From Phylloscopus collybita (lineage: Eukaryota; Chordata; Aves; Passeriformes; Phylloscopidae), in the NCBI GenBank assembly GCA_027886175.1, contig JAJNNQ010000023.1, positions 69,501-133,500 on the forward strand: DNA of 64,000 nucleotides, given 5' to 3'. How positions within the stretch are numbered: the first letter of the stretch is position 1; each line of letters starts with the position of its first letter. Below are positions 46,001 through 60,500 of the stretch, piece by piece. Below the pieces are notes generated by a model. That model did no database searches. It saw only the letters and a program-made list of their open reading frames with translations, and was not told the DNA's origin. The translations under genes were made by a program, and so were the position numbers.

Positions 46001-47849
46001 AGCAGTGTTTTCCAAGGCAAATAGAACACATTTTGATGGTGATTCTGTGAAATTGGACAATGACTTTCAAGGAGCTTGTGACTTACTGTTTTGTGACTTG
46101 AGAGTGAAAAAGTCTTATTGGAAAATAGAAATAAAATTACAGAAGGGAGACGTGATGCCTGCAAGGTCATTCTAGAAACATTTATTTAGAAAATGTCAAG
46201 AAAAGTATCTTGGAATAATTTGTGTCTGACAGAAGTTTTGGAGAAAAAGACTCGGGCTGGTGGAAAATGTTATGAATTCTGGGGATCTGGATAAATATCA
46301 GAGGGTCCTTGGGTTTTCCCGTGGAGTGTGCTGGGTCTGTGGGCTGTGAGGGAGGAAACTCCTCTGGGAAGGTGCCAGAGAACAGATAGTGGTTTATTTC
46401 TCTTGTCCTCCACCAGTGTTTCTGCCTCTGCCTCACTCCTTCCTATCACAATACTTCAGAGTTGTACCTCACACCTAATCCAGCATTGCAGTGGCTCCCA
46501 GAGACAGTGCTCCCTGGTTCTTTTCCACGTCATCCAACACCACGTTATGTCCTCCGGCCCTTCAGAATTGTACTACAACATGTCACCACTTCTCAGTCCC
46601 ACCTGCTAAAACGGCTTTCATCTTTTTTTCCCTCTCTTTCTGACAGCATTCTTTCTTTTTTTCATTGTTGAAGTAACTTAAAATTATTTCAGACAGGTGT
46701 TCTTTATTGATACTCTGTTTTTTGAAAATAACCATTATTTTACAATGGGTTTTAAATAAATAAATAAAAAAAATCACTTAATTTACCAAGGACTGGATTG
46801 AGACACATTGTGTCTGTAACTTTACTAAGCTAGCCAAAACCTTCAGAAAATATCACAAGAAGGGATCAGTCTTATTAGTTGCAGTTATGGTAAGGAAATG
46901 GAAATACATTCTGGAGTTTTGTCTTGTAAACACTAAGTGTTAATCTTGAGTCAAACAAATAAATGCTTTAGTGTTGTTCCTTACCAGTTACAAATAAATT
47001 AAATAAACCCTTGGTTTTTTGATTAGGGAAGACTAATTTTGTAACTTCTTTTTTTCCCCATACTCCAGACTCTCATAGAAATGGAGTGGGAGAAAATTAT
47101 ATTAAGCTAGTTAATAATCTTTTGCTTTTTCATAGCTCTGGTTTTTGATGATTTTTGAAAGCTCACTCAAGCTTCAAGGAGTGGAGGCTTACATTTGTAT
47201 TAGAGAGAAAATGTGTCATTTTGAGACTTTTAAGATAGCCACCTCTGATTTATGGAGAAGGAGATAAAACGTGAAGAGATGTTTACCACACAATACATGG
47301 CATTAAAATGTTAGAGGAGTCACATGCACATTTTATATGTCAAGTACATTCTTTTGTAACTGCAGCATGGCTAAAAAGTGGGAGAGAAGTATAAAGATGA
47401 AAGCAGGATGTTTAAAGTGGTTTGAATTTAGTAACCGAGATAAAACGATATGCTTGGGTTTGACTGATGGTACCTTGACAAGAAAGTACACTAGGCCGAA
47501 TGTCTTAGCTGAAGTTAGAGAGCTGAAAATGAGGAAATCTATAAGTATGTTAAGCACAATGAGAGAACCAATTAAGTTAACATTCCTGTCCCTTCAAGGT
47601 CTGACCTGATGGCTGTGTCCTTAGAAGTGTAGCTGTAAGGAGTGGGAAGGATGGGTTATTTTTAAAATAATGGACTGAAATTTGGGATTTGAGTTCAGTT
47701 ACCAGCCCAGGGAACCTGTACATGATCATTGGTGTAAGATAAACTGTGAAGTCATTTGGATGCTGCATGAGGCTGAATAAAGTAAAGATAATGCAACCTT
47801 TCCTCCAGTTCAGTCCACTTACTGGATTATCCTCATTTAAAAAAAAAAA

Positions 47850-48215
47850 AAAAGGTCTTCTTTTATCTGGTCTAAATCTGTTGTCTTTTGAGTTTTGAAA
47901 CCATCACCTCTTGTCCTGTCACAACAGGCCTGCTAAAAAAGGCTGTCCTCATTTTACAAGTCTTTAAGTACTGAAAGGCTTCAATCAGCCTTCTCTTCTC
48001 CAAGTGAATGCCTCCACCTTTCTGGAGACAGACTCTCCAGAGCAGAAGTGCTCCAGCCCTCAGGGCATCTCCGTGGCCTCCTCTGGACTGGTGCCAGCAG
48101 CAGCTCCACATCGTTCCTGTGCTGGAACCCCAGAGCTGGAGACAGCTTGGCGTGGTGTCTTACCTGAGGAGAGCAGAAGGGTGGAACCCCCCCTTGACCT
48201 GCTGCCCGCGCCCCC
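47850..48215 (-). mobile_element. CR1 LINE fragment
   Basis: Reverse-orientation CR1: ttgaaaccatcacctcttgt, cctgtcacaacaggcctgct, aggcttcaatcagccttctc, ttctccaagtgaatgcctcc, ggagacagactctccagagc, ctcagggcatctccgtggcc and tcctctggactggtgccagc. The plus frame through it (48008-48490) is a shadow. Confidence 0.9.
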
Positions 48216-48216
48216 G

Positions 48217-48221
48217 CAAAA

Positions 48222-48252
<31 letters not shown>

Positions 48253-48276
48253 AAAGAAAAAAAAGAAAAAAAAAAG
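48217..48276. repeat. A-rich tract
   Basis: aaaaaagaaaaaaagaaaa type, directly next to the CR1 copy at 47850-48215. Confidence 0.95.
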
Positions 48277-51200
48277 TTTTAGGAACTCTCTAACAGGAAA
48301 AAAACCCACCACCCCAAGGGTTAAAGTAATACATAGAGAGTGGTGGCTGGTGATAGATGCCTGGGTTATTGATGAAGTGGAAAATAAAAACAGAATGATT
48401 CTGGGAGTCCCTCTGTCCCCTTTCTCTTTAATCCCCGTAAAGAAATTCAACACTAAAGCAAACAACAATAGTTCTGTTCCCCAAAACTAGCTGTGTTTTT
48501 GGTGTTAACTCCATACCAAACTTCTCCTGCCAGAAAAGTATTTTATTGAATGTCCATGGAGTGGGAACTTTTTATTCTGATGCTAGTATTATTAATATGC
48601 TCTACTCCAAGTTGGAGGAGCTGACCTCTGTCAGATCATGCAACCCACCTCCACTCAGTACAGGAGGTTTTTGCTAAGTAAACTCTTCAAAGTTCTTTCT
48701 TGCCCAGTTCTAAAATCTCTGAAAATTTATTTCTTTGCTCCTTCCCCTCACAGATAACTGCACTGTCATGTTGGAATGAGAGAACTCATTCTGAATGCCA
48801 AAAAGATTTGCCTTATACAATATATGTAAAAATGATATAGTTGAATGATTGAAGTGATTTAGAAATAGTCTAAAATGACTTTCCAGATCAGAATAATTCA
48901 TGCCGAGCTAGTAGCACCTTTTCCTGCCTCTGGAACGATCCCACTGGCAGGCGCTTACCGTTTTCCTGGGAATGGTGAATGTCAATCAGCTCAGTCAGGC
49001 CATACTCCCACATTCCCAGTTGCTCCTTTGGGATTCACACCTGATGCATCTCTGTCTCTCTCTGAAGTCCCTTTGTTTTGACTGAGCTGATCGCCTGCAG
49101 CAGCCACCTGGTCTTTCTTCTGCCCCCCCGTCTCCACTCCCACCAGCGATCAGACAACTGGCAGGAGGGGTTATTAAAACCTGGTGTTGAACTCCATACT
49201 TCGGGACTGTCAGTGGCAGAGGCAGCCTGGGATGTAATTTAGAGTGGATAATAAATACACAAAAAGTACAACACTGGAAGTCTATCTTGTGCTCTAAACT
49301 GTGTTGATACATGCTGCTTTGATACGGATTTTAGTTGCTAGGCAGCCTTCATTAGTGGTCATTGAAGAGCATAACTTACAGCTCCAACAGATGATTCATA
49401 ATTGCAACAGTTCGATCAAGTTAGCATGGTGGAATTGTTGATATGGAGTAGGATCAGCTCATCTTGTAAGGATATATTTCATGAGCAGTGAGAATGATGA
49501 GCACTAACGAGACCCACCCTCTGAAGGACTGATAAATTTTAAATGCAGATATTATCTTTGCAAAGCATGAATCATCTGACCTTCAACTGAAGCTTGATAA
49601 AGGGTCTTAGAAAAATACTATAAATTAATGCATATCATTGTTGAAAGAAATTCTTTTTGCTTGCATGCCTGTTGTGTGAGTATGGCTGGTGAAGAGTAAT
49701 AAAGTGGGTGGATTCATATAACCCTTAGGGACTTAGACCCCAGTCACCACTGTGATGTTCAGCAAAGACAATGAAAATGAGTATAACGACACCTTTGTTA
49801 CTACTTTCCCACCTTCTGTGGCTCTCATTATTAGCATAAAGCTTAATATTCTAGAGGAGTTAAAGTCAAAATGTTTTGATTTGATTCTTACTCTTGTGCT
49901 GCATCTTATATATATTCAAATCCAGCAATGATATAAGCAGTGGATAAAAAAAAATGAATTTAATGTTGTGCCCTCTTTTTATGGATCATCCTGCTTCCTG
50001 ATTTGATAAAGATGGTTTTCTGTGGATGCACAAAATAAGTATGTGCCATTGTTAACAGGGCAGACTCGCTTTCTCTCTCTGGTTGCATTGTTGATGAGCA
50101 GCTAATTTCCTAAATGAACACCAGCAAGATGGTAGGGTCACCTACTAGCTAGAAATACTTGGTGCAAGCGAGGTAGGACGTAAGAAAGAAATAATTTTCC
50201 CTGTATTGGGTTTCACAGATTGGGTTGGATGTTGCTCGAGGCACTAGCAAGGTATATTGAATCTTCGACTTGTGCTTTAGGCTATGCAAGAGCTTTCCAA
50301 TATGTGATCTACGTAACCTATGGTAGGGAGAGCACACATGGCATGTGCAACACCCATGTTGGCAACTCTTGGGCATTTGTCAGTTGTCCTAAAAAGATCT
50401 CTTGACCCATCGTTGCTAATGGCTGGATTTTTTCTTTTAAAATTCATCATTCATGACACATTCCTTGGGAAGGTGTAGATCATACATGTAGCTTCACAAT
50501 TTCTTAGGTTCTGGTGGGAAATGGCCATCCAAATTGCACAAAAAAAAAAATCAACAGTATCCCTGGTGGGATTATAACACCAGTATGAATAGAAAGCTGA
50601 AGTAAATTTATTTTTAGAAAATTTTTATTTGGAGTGTTGAATAGCCATTTGCCACTAAGTGACTTTTTAAGAGGATTCTAAGCATAAGTTGTTTAATGAA
50701 AAGTAAACCACACCTCTGAGCAGTATTCCATTTCTTAGGGCTTTTATGAGATCTGTATGGAAACTGAAGGAGGAGGTTAGTTTTCAATACCAAAATCATT
50801 AAGTACATCATCCAGATTAAAAAGCACAGGGCAAGTTGGAAGTATCTTTAAACTAGGATAAGAAATAAAATGGGACACGTGGATAGAAATGTAAGAGTTA
50901 ACAGCAGTTAAATAATATAAGCTTTGACTTTAAACCAGACATGTCTGCAAATCTTGGTTGTTTGGTGTTCTCATGTCACTAAAGGCTAATTCTGCCTGGA
51001 TCTGTATAGATTATGTAAATTTTTGAAGTAAGCCAGACTTCTAGAAGATGAAAATCTGTCCCTATAATTCTCCTTTTAAGACTTCTTATTACAATTGAGA
51101 TTTATGTCGGTGCTCCCAACAGAGACATGACAATCTGTTGTAACTTCAGAGAGTACTATAAAGGTGCTGGCATTTGAGAGCAGGCTGGATAATTCAGTCT

Positions 51201-52254
51201 CAAACTCATTTTTATGTTCTGAAATTAGATACTTCTAAAAATAATAACCTCTTACTAGCTGCTTAAAGACTTGGAATGCCTTGTGTTTATTAAAGGGCAT
51301 TAAAAGTAAAATATTATCTTTGAAGGTCATCCGTTATAAAAGTGTTTATCTGAAATGGCCTTAGGCAGCAAGGGAGCAGAATAGGGAATAAAAAATAAAG
51401 TTACACTGAGGGGAGGTCTCTGCTGTGTTTCCCTTGCTGCTTGTGCTGGTTACAGCCTGATTCCCAAAGTTTTTTTACCATTATTCTTGGCCTCTTCCTG
51501 GCAGTGGGAGTATGCAGCAGAGCCAGCCCTTCTTCAGGCAGGCTCATTCTGCTCAGCTGAGTTTTCCTCAATGAGGAAAGTTCCTGTTGGTGTGAGGGTA
51601 AGTAGCAGAGCCATGTCTGGAAGGGACAAGTGGAGAATATCACCTGGCAGAGTTCCAGCTGTGATGGGGAGATGTTGAACTGTGATCTGTGTATTGAGTG
51701 CACATTCTTCATCCCTGATTAAAGTCTTCAGGGCAAGGACCACTCCTGGTGGAAATCATTCATGCCTCCCCTGTAAAATGATGGTTGACTTCAAGTCTCT
51801 ACTGATCTAAGTGTTTCTAAAGATTCTTTTGAAGTGGGGCCAGGAGCTGATGCAGAGGCTTATGAACAGTGCAAGTTTTGTAGGGAGATTTCAAGCATTT
51901 TATTAGAATTACTGCTAGAGTCAGAGAAAATGGATAACCTATAAAGCACAAACTTTCTTCAAGTCGTCATGCAGGTAGTGATTCTGTAGCTCTGGTCGTA
52001 TCTGGGATTAACTTGTAGAGTTGGAGTAGAGTTGGTTTTGTGCCAGGATTGTGTAAGAATAAATCACTAGTATTATTATAATGTCATAATTAGTTTCCAA
52101 GTAGCATTAAGTAGGTGACAGTGAGGCAGAGTGTCATGAAGGGCTGTAAAAACACAACTGGCTTGGAAAAGATGTTTAAGAGATGGTTATTTAGTGTCTC
52201 TTGAAAACAAGATTGAGAACATTCAGGAAAAGTTAGAAATTAACAAAAGAATGT

Positions 52255-52425
52255 GGTTGGGTACTGAAGAGGCTTCCCAGGGAATGGTTGTGGCCCTGAG
52301 GCTGCCAGAGATCCAGGAGTGTTTGGACAACATCCCAGGAACGAAGTGGGATTGTTTGTGCAGGGCCAGGGCTCCATGATTCTTGTGGATGCCTTCTGAC
52401 TCAGGATATTCTGTGACTGTTGATT
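52255..52425 (+). mobile_element. CR1 LINE 3' end
   Basis: cttcccagggaatggttgtg, gccctgaggctgccagagat, ccaggagtgtttggacaaca and gactcaggatattctgtgac: the last 170 bp of a passerine-type CR1. Confidence 0.85.
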
Positions 52426-55093
52426 CTTCAGACAGTGCAGAGGTTTGGATGTTCAAGGTTTTGGTGGTGGTGCTCATGGCTTATTTGATGTCTTTGGGAT
52501 TTGCTTTGTTTATTTTTCAGTTTCAGTTTTTTTACTGACCACTTGAATTACATTGAGACATAAAAACTGAACACAAGATTTAGGAAAAAAGTCTGAAACA
52601 ATTAAAAACTGAAAACCCCAACAATTTCCGCCCCTAACAAGCTGCTACTGAAAATTAAAGGTAGTAGACAGCAAATGGCTTTTCTATCCAAAAGTCTAGC
52701 AGCTGGATTCACTTGACTCTCAAAGTCTTTGCTTCTGCTGCTGTCACTGCTAACCTTTGGTTAGGTTTGCTTGAAAAACTGTAACCTTTCTTTCTAAACC
52801 TGGATTTTGCTGCAAGTGCTTTTTTTGTCTCTTCTATTACAGGTTGTGACACTTGTGTGGGGTTTTTTGTGGTTAAAAAGAAAGGCGGGAAAGGCTGATT
52901 TTAAGTGTTTGTCCCAAAGAGAGGAATAGAATAAAGAGCCCAGTGCTTAACTGCACAAAGGGCTCTTTACATTGCTGGAGAAAGTGAAGAAGTGGTGCTT
53001 GGGGATGCTTTTGGGAGATCTGCCCTTTTCAGTGGGATCTAGAGCAGAACGATGAGTGGAAATGGTTGGTTGCATCTAAAAGTAGGCTTCTCTCTGTTTC
53101 ATGTTTAATTCTCTGTTACTGCTGAGAATATAAAATTTTAACCATGCTTCACGCAGTCATGGTAGAAGCTTCCCCCTTACTGCTTTGCCGCTCTTTCCAA
53201 GATCTGTCCACAGAGGCCAAAATTTCAGAGCATTTCCTTAAGCCACTCTCGCCATGGATCAGTGTTTGTTCTGGTGCTGCTTTGGTGATACAGATTCTAT
53301 GTGTAATTGTGACTGCAACACTTCCAAAGAAACCCTTCAAATAAGTTATCCCATTCAGTGTATAATTTTGCTGACTTCAGATTTGCAGCTCAAGTAGAGA
53401 AGACTTTCTTCTGCATCTCCAGACACTGAAGATATACTGGGAAGATATGCTTGGATACATTTTTTAAAATGCCTGTGAGTTCTGTGCAAACATTCTTTCT
53501 GCAGGCGACAGTCGTATTTCAGAAAGTGGCATTAACTGTGATAATGTAGCACAGAGCTCCTCTTTGTGAAATTCAAGTCTTTTTAACATCACCACCTTCA
53601 AAGACAATAAAAATTCCAGTCTACATTTATCTATTCCCATGTGAGGAGTTAGTGCAGTGTATATTGTATCATTCCATATGAAATTCTTCTGCTTAATAGT
53701 CTCATTTATACACAGTTGTCTGAGGTCAGTTTTCCATTTTGCAGTTGTCAAACAGCTGTCAAATTAAGAGACCAGATCCAAAAGTTCATTTACATTTTAT
53801 GCCATTCTTTGGGTTCCTGTTTTATATCTTAATATAACTAATGATTTATATACATATTTTAGTCTTCTTTCTGCACTTGTTTTTCATGGATGTTCACATC
53901 CTCTCTTTCTTCAAGAGCAGCCTTTAAAATAAAACTTGTGTAACATTTCATTTGGTGAGGCTTAGTCACACAGCGAAAGGAAGATGGTTCTGTATCTTCA
54001 GTGCAGACAATGAAGACATTCTGCCTTATATTAATGATAATTTGAATTTTCAACTGAGAAGCAGAACAATAAAAAGAAAGTTTTGAAATGTGCTGCTAAA
54101 AATTACAAAAGAGAAAATCTCCATTTCATTCATATATTGTTGGTTTTGGCTAGTAATTAGCCCAGCTATTGATTTCCTCCTTTAACTTTCGATTTCTTGT
54201 TCTTCAGTAGGAAACCAAAATAAAAAGGGCTTTGTTCACAAATCATCTTTGTAGTAAAATGTATTCATTTTTCATCATGGGGAATATCAAAGGCTATCAC
54301 ATGAGTGAGAACACAGAGACTAAACTGAATACTATTTGTGGTTCTGTGGTATGATGATTCTTACGTCGGTGAGTTCCAAGCATAGATTTATATGGTGAAG
54401 ATTTAGGGGTTGTTCTCTTATTTATTTCCACTGGTGTAATGATCACAGGAATATCTCTATACATGCCATTAATGTCTTACTACAAAGGACCTAAATAGCT
54501 CGAGGTAGCCAGCTACTTTTTAAAGATTCCTTAAAGACAGGTAGGACCCTTGGGAGTTAAACATATACTTTTGAGCTCAGTGTGTTGTCAGGAGAGGAAG
54601 GCAAGAAAGGTTCTGTTACAGGCTTCAGCAGTTCTCCGTAGCTCTGAGATTTAAAGGGCTCTTTTAAAATGTTGCCTTAAATTATGGTCACTGGGGGAAG
54701 TTTGTCTGGGATGTGCCATTTTAACATCATTCACTAATGTATTCAAGCAGTGTAACTTGATTAACTCTTTTCAGGTTTGGGGGAAAACATTCTGGTCTAC
54801 ACATGTGTTTGTAGCTGCTTTACATTCTGGAAAGAGATCGTTTCAAGGCTGTCGGTCCTTCTTTGTGCCAGTTGCCTCAAGACGCTGTGCTTTGCTAAGG
54901 AAAGGGAAACAATATCGACGCTGTTTGCTGCATTTCATAGGCAATTATTAGCCTTTTCAGTTGATGGGGTCTGCACTGGGATTGTAATAAAACACTAGTC
55001 AATGTGAAATTGGATGCAGACTAGGAGAGAAGATAAAACCACGTGAAAATTAATGACAGATGTAAAAGTTATTGTAATAACATAGTCATCTTA

Positions 55094-55245
55094 CAATCTT
55101 TTTCCAAACTATATTTTTATTTCAGTAGATGTCATTTAAAATCTTCGGAGTAAATAATTTCTTTGATTTCAATCTTTTTCCAAACTATATTTTTATTTCA
55201 GTAGATGTCATTTAAAATCTTCGGAGTAAATAATTTCTTTGATTT
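55094..55245. repeat. Perfect 76-bp tandem duplication
   Basis: Units 55094-55169 and 55170-55245 are identical as far as I can see by direct comparison (caatctttttccaaactata...tttctttgattt), followed by caat of a third. The unit is complex, not low-complexity. Confidence 0.97.
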
Positions 55246-57016
55246 CAATTATGATCTTCAATACTGAAATAGCTTAATTGTGATGGGTTCCAACTTATTT
55301 ATGAGCAGGTTTTTACATTTGAGGGCAGTTGTGGAGTTGTTCTGAATGGCAGGATGTGGAGTGCTCCAGTGACTGTCCATAAGTCTCTTTTAATGTCTTC
55401 AGGTACCACTAGTGTTAACTCCAGAGTCCACAGAGCCTTTCTGAAGCTAGGGATCTGTCATTGTCACATCTGGGACATGGGGAGTGGTAAGACTGATTTG
55501 CCTAATGTTCCCTAAGAAAAATTTGGGAAAACTCAACTTTTTGGCACCTGTTCAGTGCTGAGCAGAAACAGCACTTCTACAAGTAACTGCAAAAAGCCTT
55601 CCCCACTTGTTTTAAATCATGAGCAAGGTTCGTTTTAGTTTCTCACATAAGAAAGACCATCCCAGGGACAGTCAAGCTAAAGGCTATCTGATGCAAGGAT
55701 TCTCTCATTCAGCAGGATTCGTGGATGACCCTCTGTCTGAGACCCGTTGGGTCTGTTGCCTGTTGGCAGCACTGGAAGGAGCATGCTGGACTTTGGAGTT
55801 CCTAGGAGCTGAGACTTTCAACTTGTCCTCCATGAAGCATAACTGGGCAGCTCCCACCCACTCCCTGTGTCCCTGCAGGGATAATGGGAATTCCTGGGGA
55901 GTGAGAGCCTGGAAAAGGCTGGTTGGTGCCTCCAGCTCTTCCCTGTTTCTGCGCTGTTGAGGTTCTTTCTTCTTTTCATTGTCCCTTGAGCTTACCCTGC
56001 AACACTTGTTTGGAGTGGAGATGGAAAAGGATGTTTTTCTTTAGAAGGTGAAATTCCATAACAAATTTGTGTGGTAGTAGATACTTAACCTTAAGATGTG
56101 TACAGACATCAGGGGATAAGTCTCTGGAAGACTTTACAGCAGGTTTTTTGTCAGAGACAGCAATGGTGTCTGTATCTGTGCAAACATCCCTCCATGGATT
56201 GCCCCCCTCCCCTTTTTTTTTCTCCCTGAACTGTATAATTTGTTCCAATAAAATGTTTTTGATTTTTTTTTTCTGTCTGCTATTCTGTAGTAGCCTGGAG
56301 GCAAAGAGATTGTCGGTGTGGAGCTCAGCGTCACAGATTTATCATGTAAGATAGCAGCAGCCAGAGCGTGTGGCCAAGGAGCTGTTCAAGGATCCTGTAT
56401 ACAATTAATAAAACTAACTTTTGAACTGGCCTTTTTCTTTCATTTTACTAAAACAATTGGGACCATCAAGTTTTCCCTTTGAAGTTTAATTCCATCGGCT
56501 GTGCTAGTGGCCCTAATTTCTGCAAATTCAGATTATTCAAAGTCAGATTATAAATTTATTCCTGAGACATTTGTAGAATGTTTCCTGGAAAGCTAACCTT
56601 AATTAACATTTAGCTTCATCTTTAGAGTCTCCTTAGCAATTAGTTGCAAGCAAATGCACACAAATAAAACGTTCCTTTGACAGATATTTAAAATAGCCAT
56701 GGTAGTAAGTACAGTGTTAAACACAAAAATACTATCAAAATAATTTTAGAGGCCATTTTTATACTTCTTAAAATCCTTTTACTTACAGTAAATATTTTCA
56801 AGTCATTAATTACTTACTCTTTTTTCTGCTAATACAGTCTAAAAAGCAAATGTTGGTTACTATTATTAAACTATTTTTTGGAAAACTAACTTGGGAAGCT
56901 AGAGGAAATATATTATGTGGCACACTTAGGCAGGGTCAGAGAGACACAAAACCGTAAAATAATTTTGTTTAAAAAATTACAGGAAAATAGCTTTTGTTGC
57001 TGATTATAGTAAAGGA

Positions 57017-57034
57017 AAAAAAAAAAAAAAAAAA
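57017..57034. repeat. Poly-A run
   Basis: About 18 A in a row. Confidence 0.9.
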
Positions 57035-57492
57035 GCCAGCCCAGCAGAAAACAAGGCAGAGCTGTACTACAGGGAGTGTGTGCAAGAGTATTGGCATTTC
57101 TTTTATGCCTCTTGTGAAAAGATTTCATCTTTATTCTTTGCCCTCTGAGAAGACTTCAGCTCTAATGTTCTGGGTAGCAGAAGACATCTGCTCCACTTTA
57201 AGCTTTTAACGCATGGTCAGCACTGAAGTTGGATAGACAGCAGTACTAATCATGTTAAGCACAGTCTCCGAAAGCTGGGCGAATGCAGAATTAATGCATT
57301 GTTTTAGGGTGCGGGGCTAGGGCGCAGGGCAGGGTGTGCAGCTCCCTGCCAGCGCCGGCCCAGCCTGGTTCTCCCTAAATCTTGTTGGTTACACCTCGAG
57401 CAGGAGCCAGGCCGTCAAGGAGCCCCCATTCAAGTGTTTGCCACACCGGTCTCTGGGGTAGGAAATGCTAATCTGGTGTCAGTTAGAAAAAT

Positions 57493-57513
57493 GCCGGTGA
57501 GAGGGCGCTGCAG
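57493..57513 (+). promoter_or_regulatory. CTCF-like site in intron 4
   Basis: ggtgagagggcgctgcag contains the AG(A/G)GGGCGC core of the CTCF consensus (10 of 14 positions of CCACCAGGGGGCGC). It lies in a local GC-rich island (57305-57560) within an AT-rich intron. Confidence 0.35.
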
Positions 57514-60500
57514 TTAATCAGAGGTGCTTCTGTTGATTCCTGGGTTTATTCCCGCTCCCTGTATTTTGTGCATCTCTCACTACTTTGCTTTTTCAGTTTT
57601 AAGCAACTTCAGTGCATTTTGCTACTTCATCTCCATTGTAGGTATTACTCTAAGTTTACTTTAAGCAGTATATCCTTTAGTCACCTAATGCAATTAAATG
57701 GCTGTACACCCTCCGTTTAACCATTAAATGGCAGTATAACCCTTGGATCTGAGCATTTATGGTTGTTTTTTTGAATCAAAATTTAATATTACAGGATTGA
57801 AAATGTGTGGCAGACTGCTACATGAATGTGTGGGTACTTTGCTAATAAATTTACTCCGAAGTGAATCCTGGTTTAAACTTTCATCCCCACCTTAACTTTC
57901 AAAAGGTGTAAAATGTATGTTGCAGATACATGGTTGCAGTCTGGTGTTTTTGATTTTCTTTTAAAACATTCCTGTGACAACAATGTTTCTCCAAGTTAGC
58001 CAAGTGTTAACTTCAAAAATGTTAGTTTTATGGGCAGTGTTGCCCTCATAAAACAAAAATGAAGGGATAACACTTTAAAGAGAGTCTGCAGAGGAAAAGG
58101 AGTTTGAAATAACATTCTGCTCTGGCTTTCTTGACTAATTTAAACTACTGTTATATTTTTGGTTAAAGGTTAATGTTCCTTTAATTGGCCTTTTAATCGG
58201 ATATCTGTGTTTGGCTAGGGGCGGATTGCACTGAACAACATGCCCTTAGCATTCCCATTTCTCCCTAGAAATCCTGTGGGATTTTCCAGCCTTTCTGGAG
58301 TGTGCTATCAGAACTAATTGCCTTCATGCCTGGAACAGCTTTCTGCTAACAACTAGGATAATATTTTAGAAACTAGATAAATTCTAGCATTGACTTTTAA
58401 ATCCTTTGAATAGCACTTGTCTGAGCTTTCAGATCTTCTTTGGAACGATTTGGAGAGGGGGAATATAAAAGAAACTACTTTTAATTAGCAAAATAAAATT
58501 TTAATAAAAAAGTAAGCTACGTATTTTATGTGAAAGGTCTGAGAAAATGATTGATTTTTTTGATGTTTGAAGTTTATGGATGCTTTGCTGTGCTCTATTC
58601 TCTTGCACAGAGTAGTGTGTTAGTTCACTGTACTCACATTTGCTTTAGCCAAAGTATTTTTGTACAGAAATCAGTGGTAGATTTATGCTGCATTTAAAAG
58701 GCATGGGATTGAGCTTACAGAGCTAAATATGAATATTTTTCTGTGTTGTGAGAAAGCAGGAGGGCAATGAACCTCAAAAGGAGACTTCTCATAGTGAAAG
58801 CATATTTAATTCATCCACCCATTGGCATCACTGCAAACATGGGAATGGCTTTGATTTTATAATTGGAGTAATTAAAAGTGCTAGGAGACAGTCAACTTAA
58901 TTTTTTTTATTTTAAGATCTCTGAATACTGATGTGCTTTGTGTGTAGCCAATTTTGGTTTCCTGTTGAGAAATATGTACTGCATTTTCCATTTGATTGTG
59001 TAGGCCTTCCTTACATTAGTAGGGGACAGAGAAAAGTTGGAGAAGAAATGCAACATTTTAGCAGGGAGCCAGTCTCAGTAATTTTGTAATGCCTGAAATA
59101 ACTTCTAACCAACTTAATGCTATTTATCAGTTACAGAATAATAATCTCTCCATAGCATGATTAAAATGTGAATTAAAGCATTGCTTGTCCAAGAAGATGG
59201 AAAACATGTGAAAATTGTGTGATAATTACTAGAAATAGAGCTTTTAGTTATAAAAAAGTATTTCGGGGTGCCTGCATTTTTACCCCTGATGAGCACCAAG
59301 CGTTTCTTGATTTTGAAAACCTGAAAGGTTCTGCGTTGTCTCACAGATTTACGATTTGCATTATGCTTATGCTCTGCATTTCTTAATGGAATAACGATAC
59401 GTTTATTCTAGTGAATATGGGGGCATGTAAAATGAACAGTTATCTTCAGTGCAGTAAATAATAATAGGGAGAAAGATGCAAATCAAAGACCTAGTCTAAA
59501 GCTCTTACAATTTTCCTCCCTAGTAACATGGACAAATACAGCTGTATGTTTGTGAGTGTTTATGCCTACACTGAAAAATCTGCTTTGTGCCATGGATTGA
59601 CGTGGGGCCATGATTTCATCCTACATGTTTTTCTTGTCCATGGCACCACATGCCTGACAGTGGCTGGCAGTCCTGCTCCGGGTTAGTTTATTACCAGTCC
59701 TCTACTGTGTAGTGTCTGATTTTTTGCCAGTGCCAGAACAGCCTCCAGGAAGCCACATAAAAGTTCGGTTCCCCTTCCCACGAGTGTTCTTAATTTATTC
59801 CAAAGTCACATTTCTAGTAGTGGTCTGAATCTCCGGCTCTGTGTGTGGTTTTGGGATTACAGCAGCAAACCACAAAAGCAAAAACCTCTCAGCCCAGATC
59901 CTGCCATTCCTGAACGTAAAGCTGACTGGCTTCCCTTGTTTTCTGCAGTGGAGAACTTTAAAAATATTCTGTCAAAATAACTTAGGATCATAATCTAGGT
60001 TGTGGAATCTGGTGGAGGAAGAAGTGATTTCCTGAATAGTTTGGAAAACTTGGTTAAATAACCATTGTAAGTCACTGGGGTGCACTGTCCACTATTACCT
60101 GTGATGTAGGTGTGCAGAGGTTTGTGGAGGTGCTCATGCACCTGTTGCTGTCTGGAGCTGAGGGGTGCATGTTGTGCTTGCACAAGCTGGATCCAGGCTA
60201 AGGCTTGTTTCAAACTGAGAAAACTGCCCTAGGCTCAAAATCCAGAATGAGAAAAGTCAGGGCTTCTGGCAGTGTTTTGTCTATTTGTGTTGAAATACCC
60301 AAACACATTCTACACACACTGCCAGAAATGCTCTGCTGAGTATCAAATGGCTGGGGTTTCTCAATACATTTTAAAACTTAAGATACAATTAAGTTTGTTT
60401 TTTTTTGAATTAACACTTGCTTCTTCAGGGAAAGCCCGTATCTACTGCTTAAACTTCATCCTGTGCTGCTGGAAAGCCTCCTATTGCTCGAAAAGGTAGC

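Noticed and set aside
48008..48490. 160-codon plus-strand frame
   Set aside because: Antisense of a CR1 copy plus an A-rich tract.
50149..50405. Overlapping frames on both strands near 50.2 kb as a processed pseudogene
   Set aside because: No protein family recognised and no poly-A tail or target-site duplication seen.
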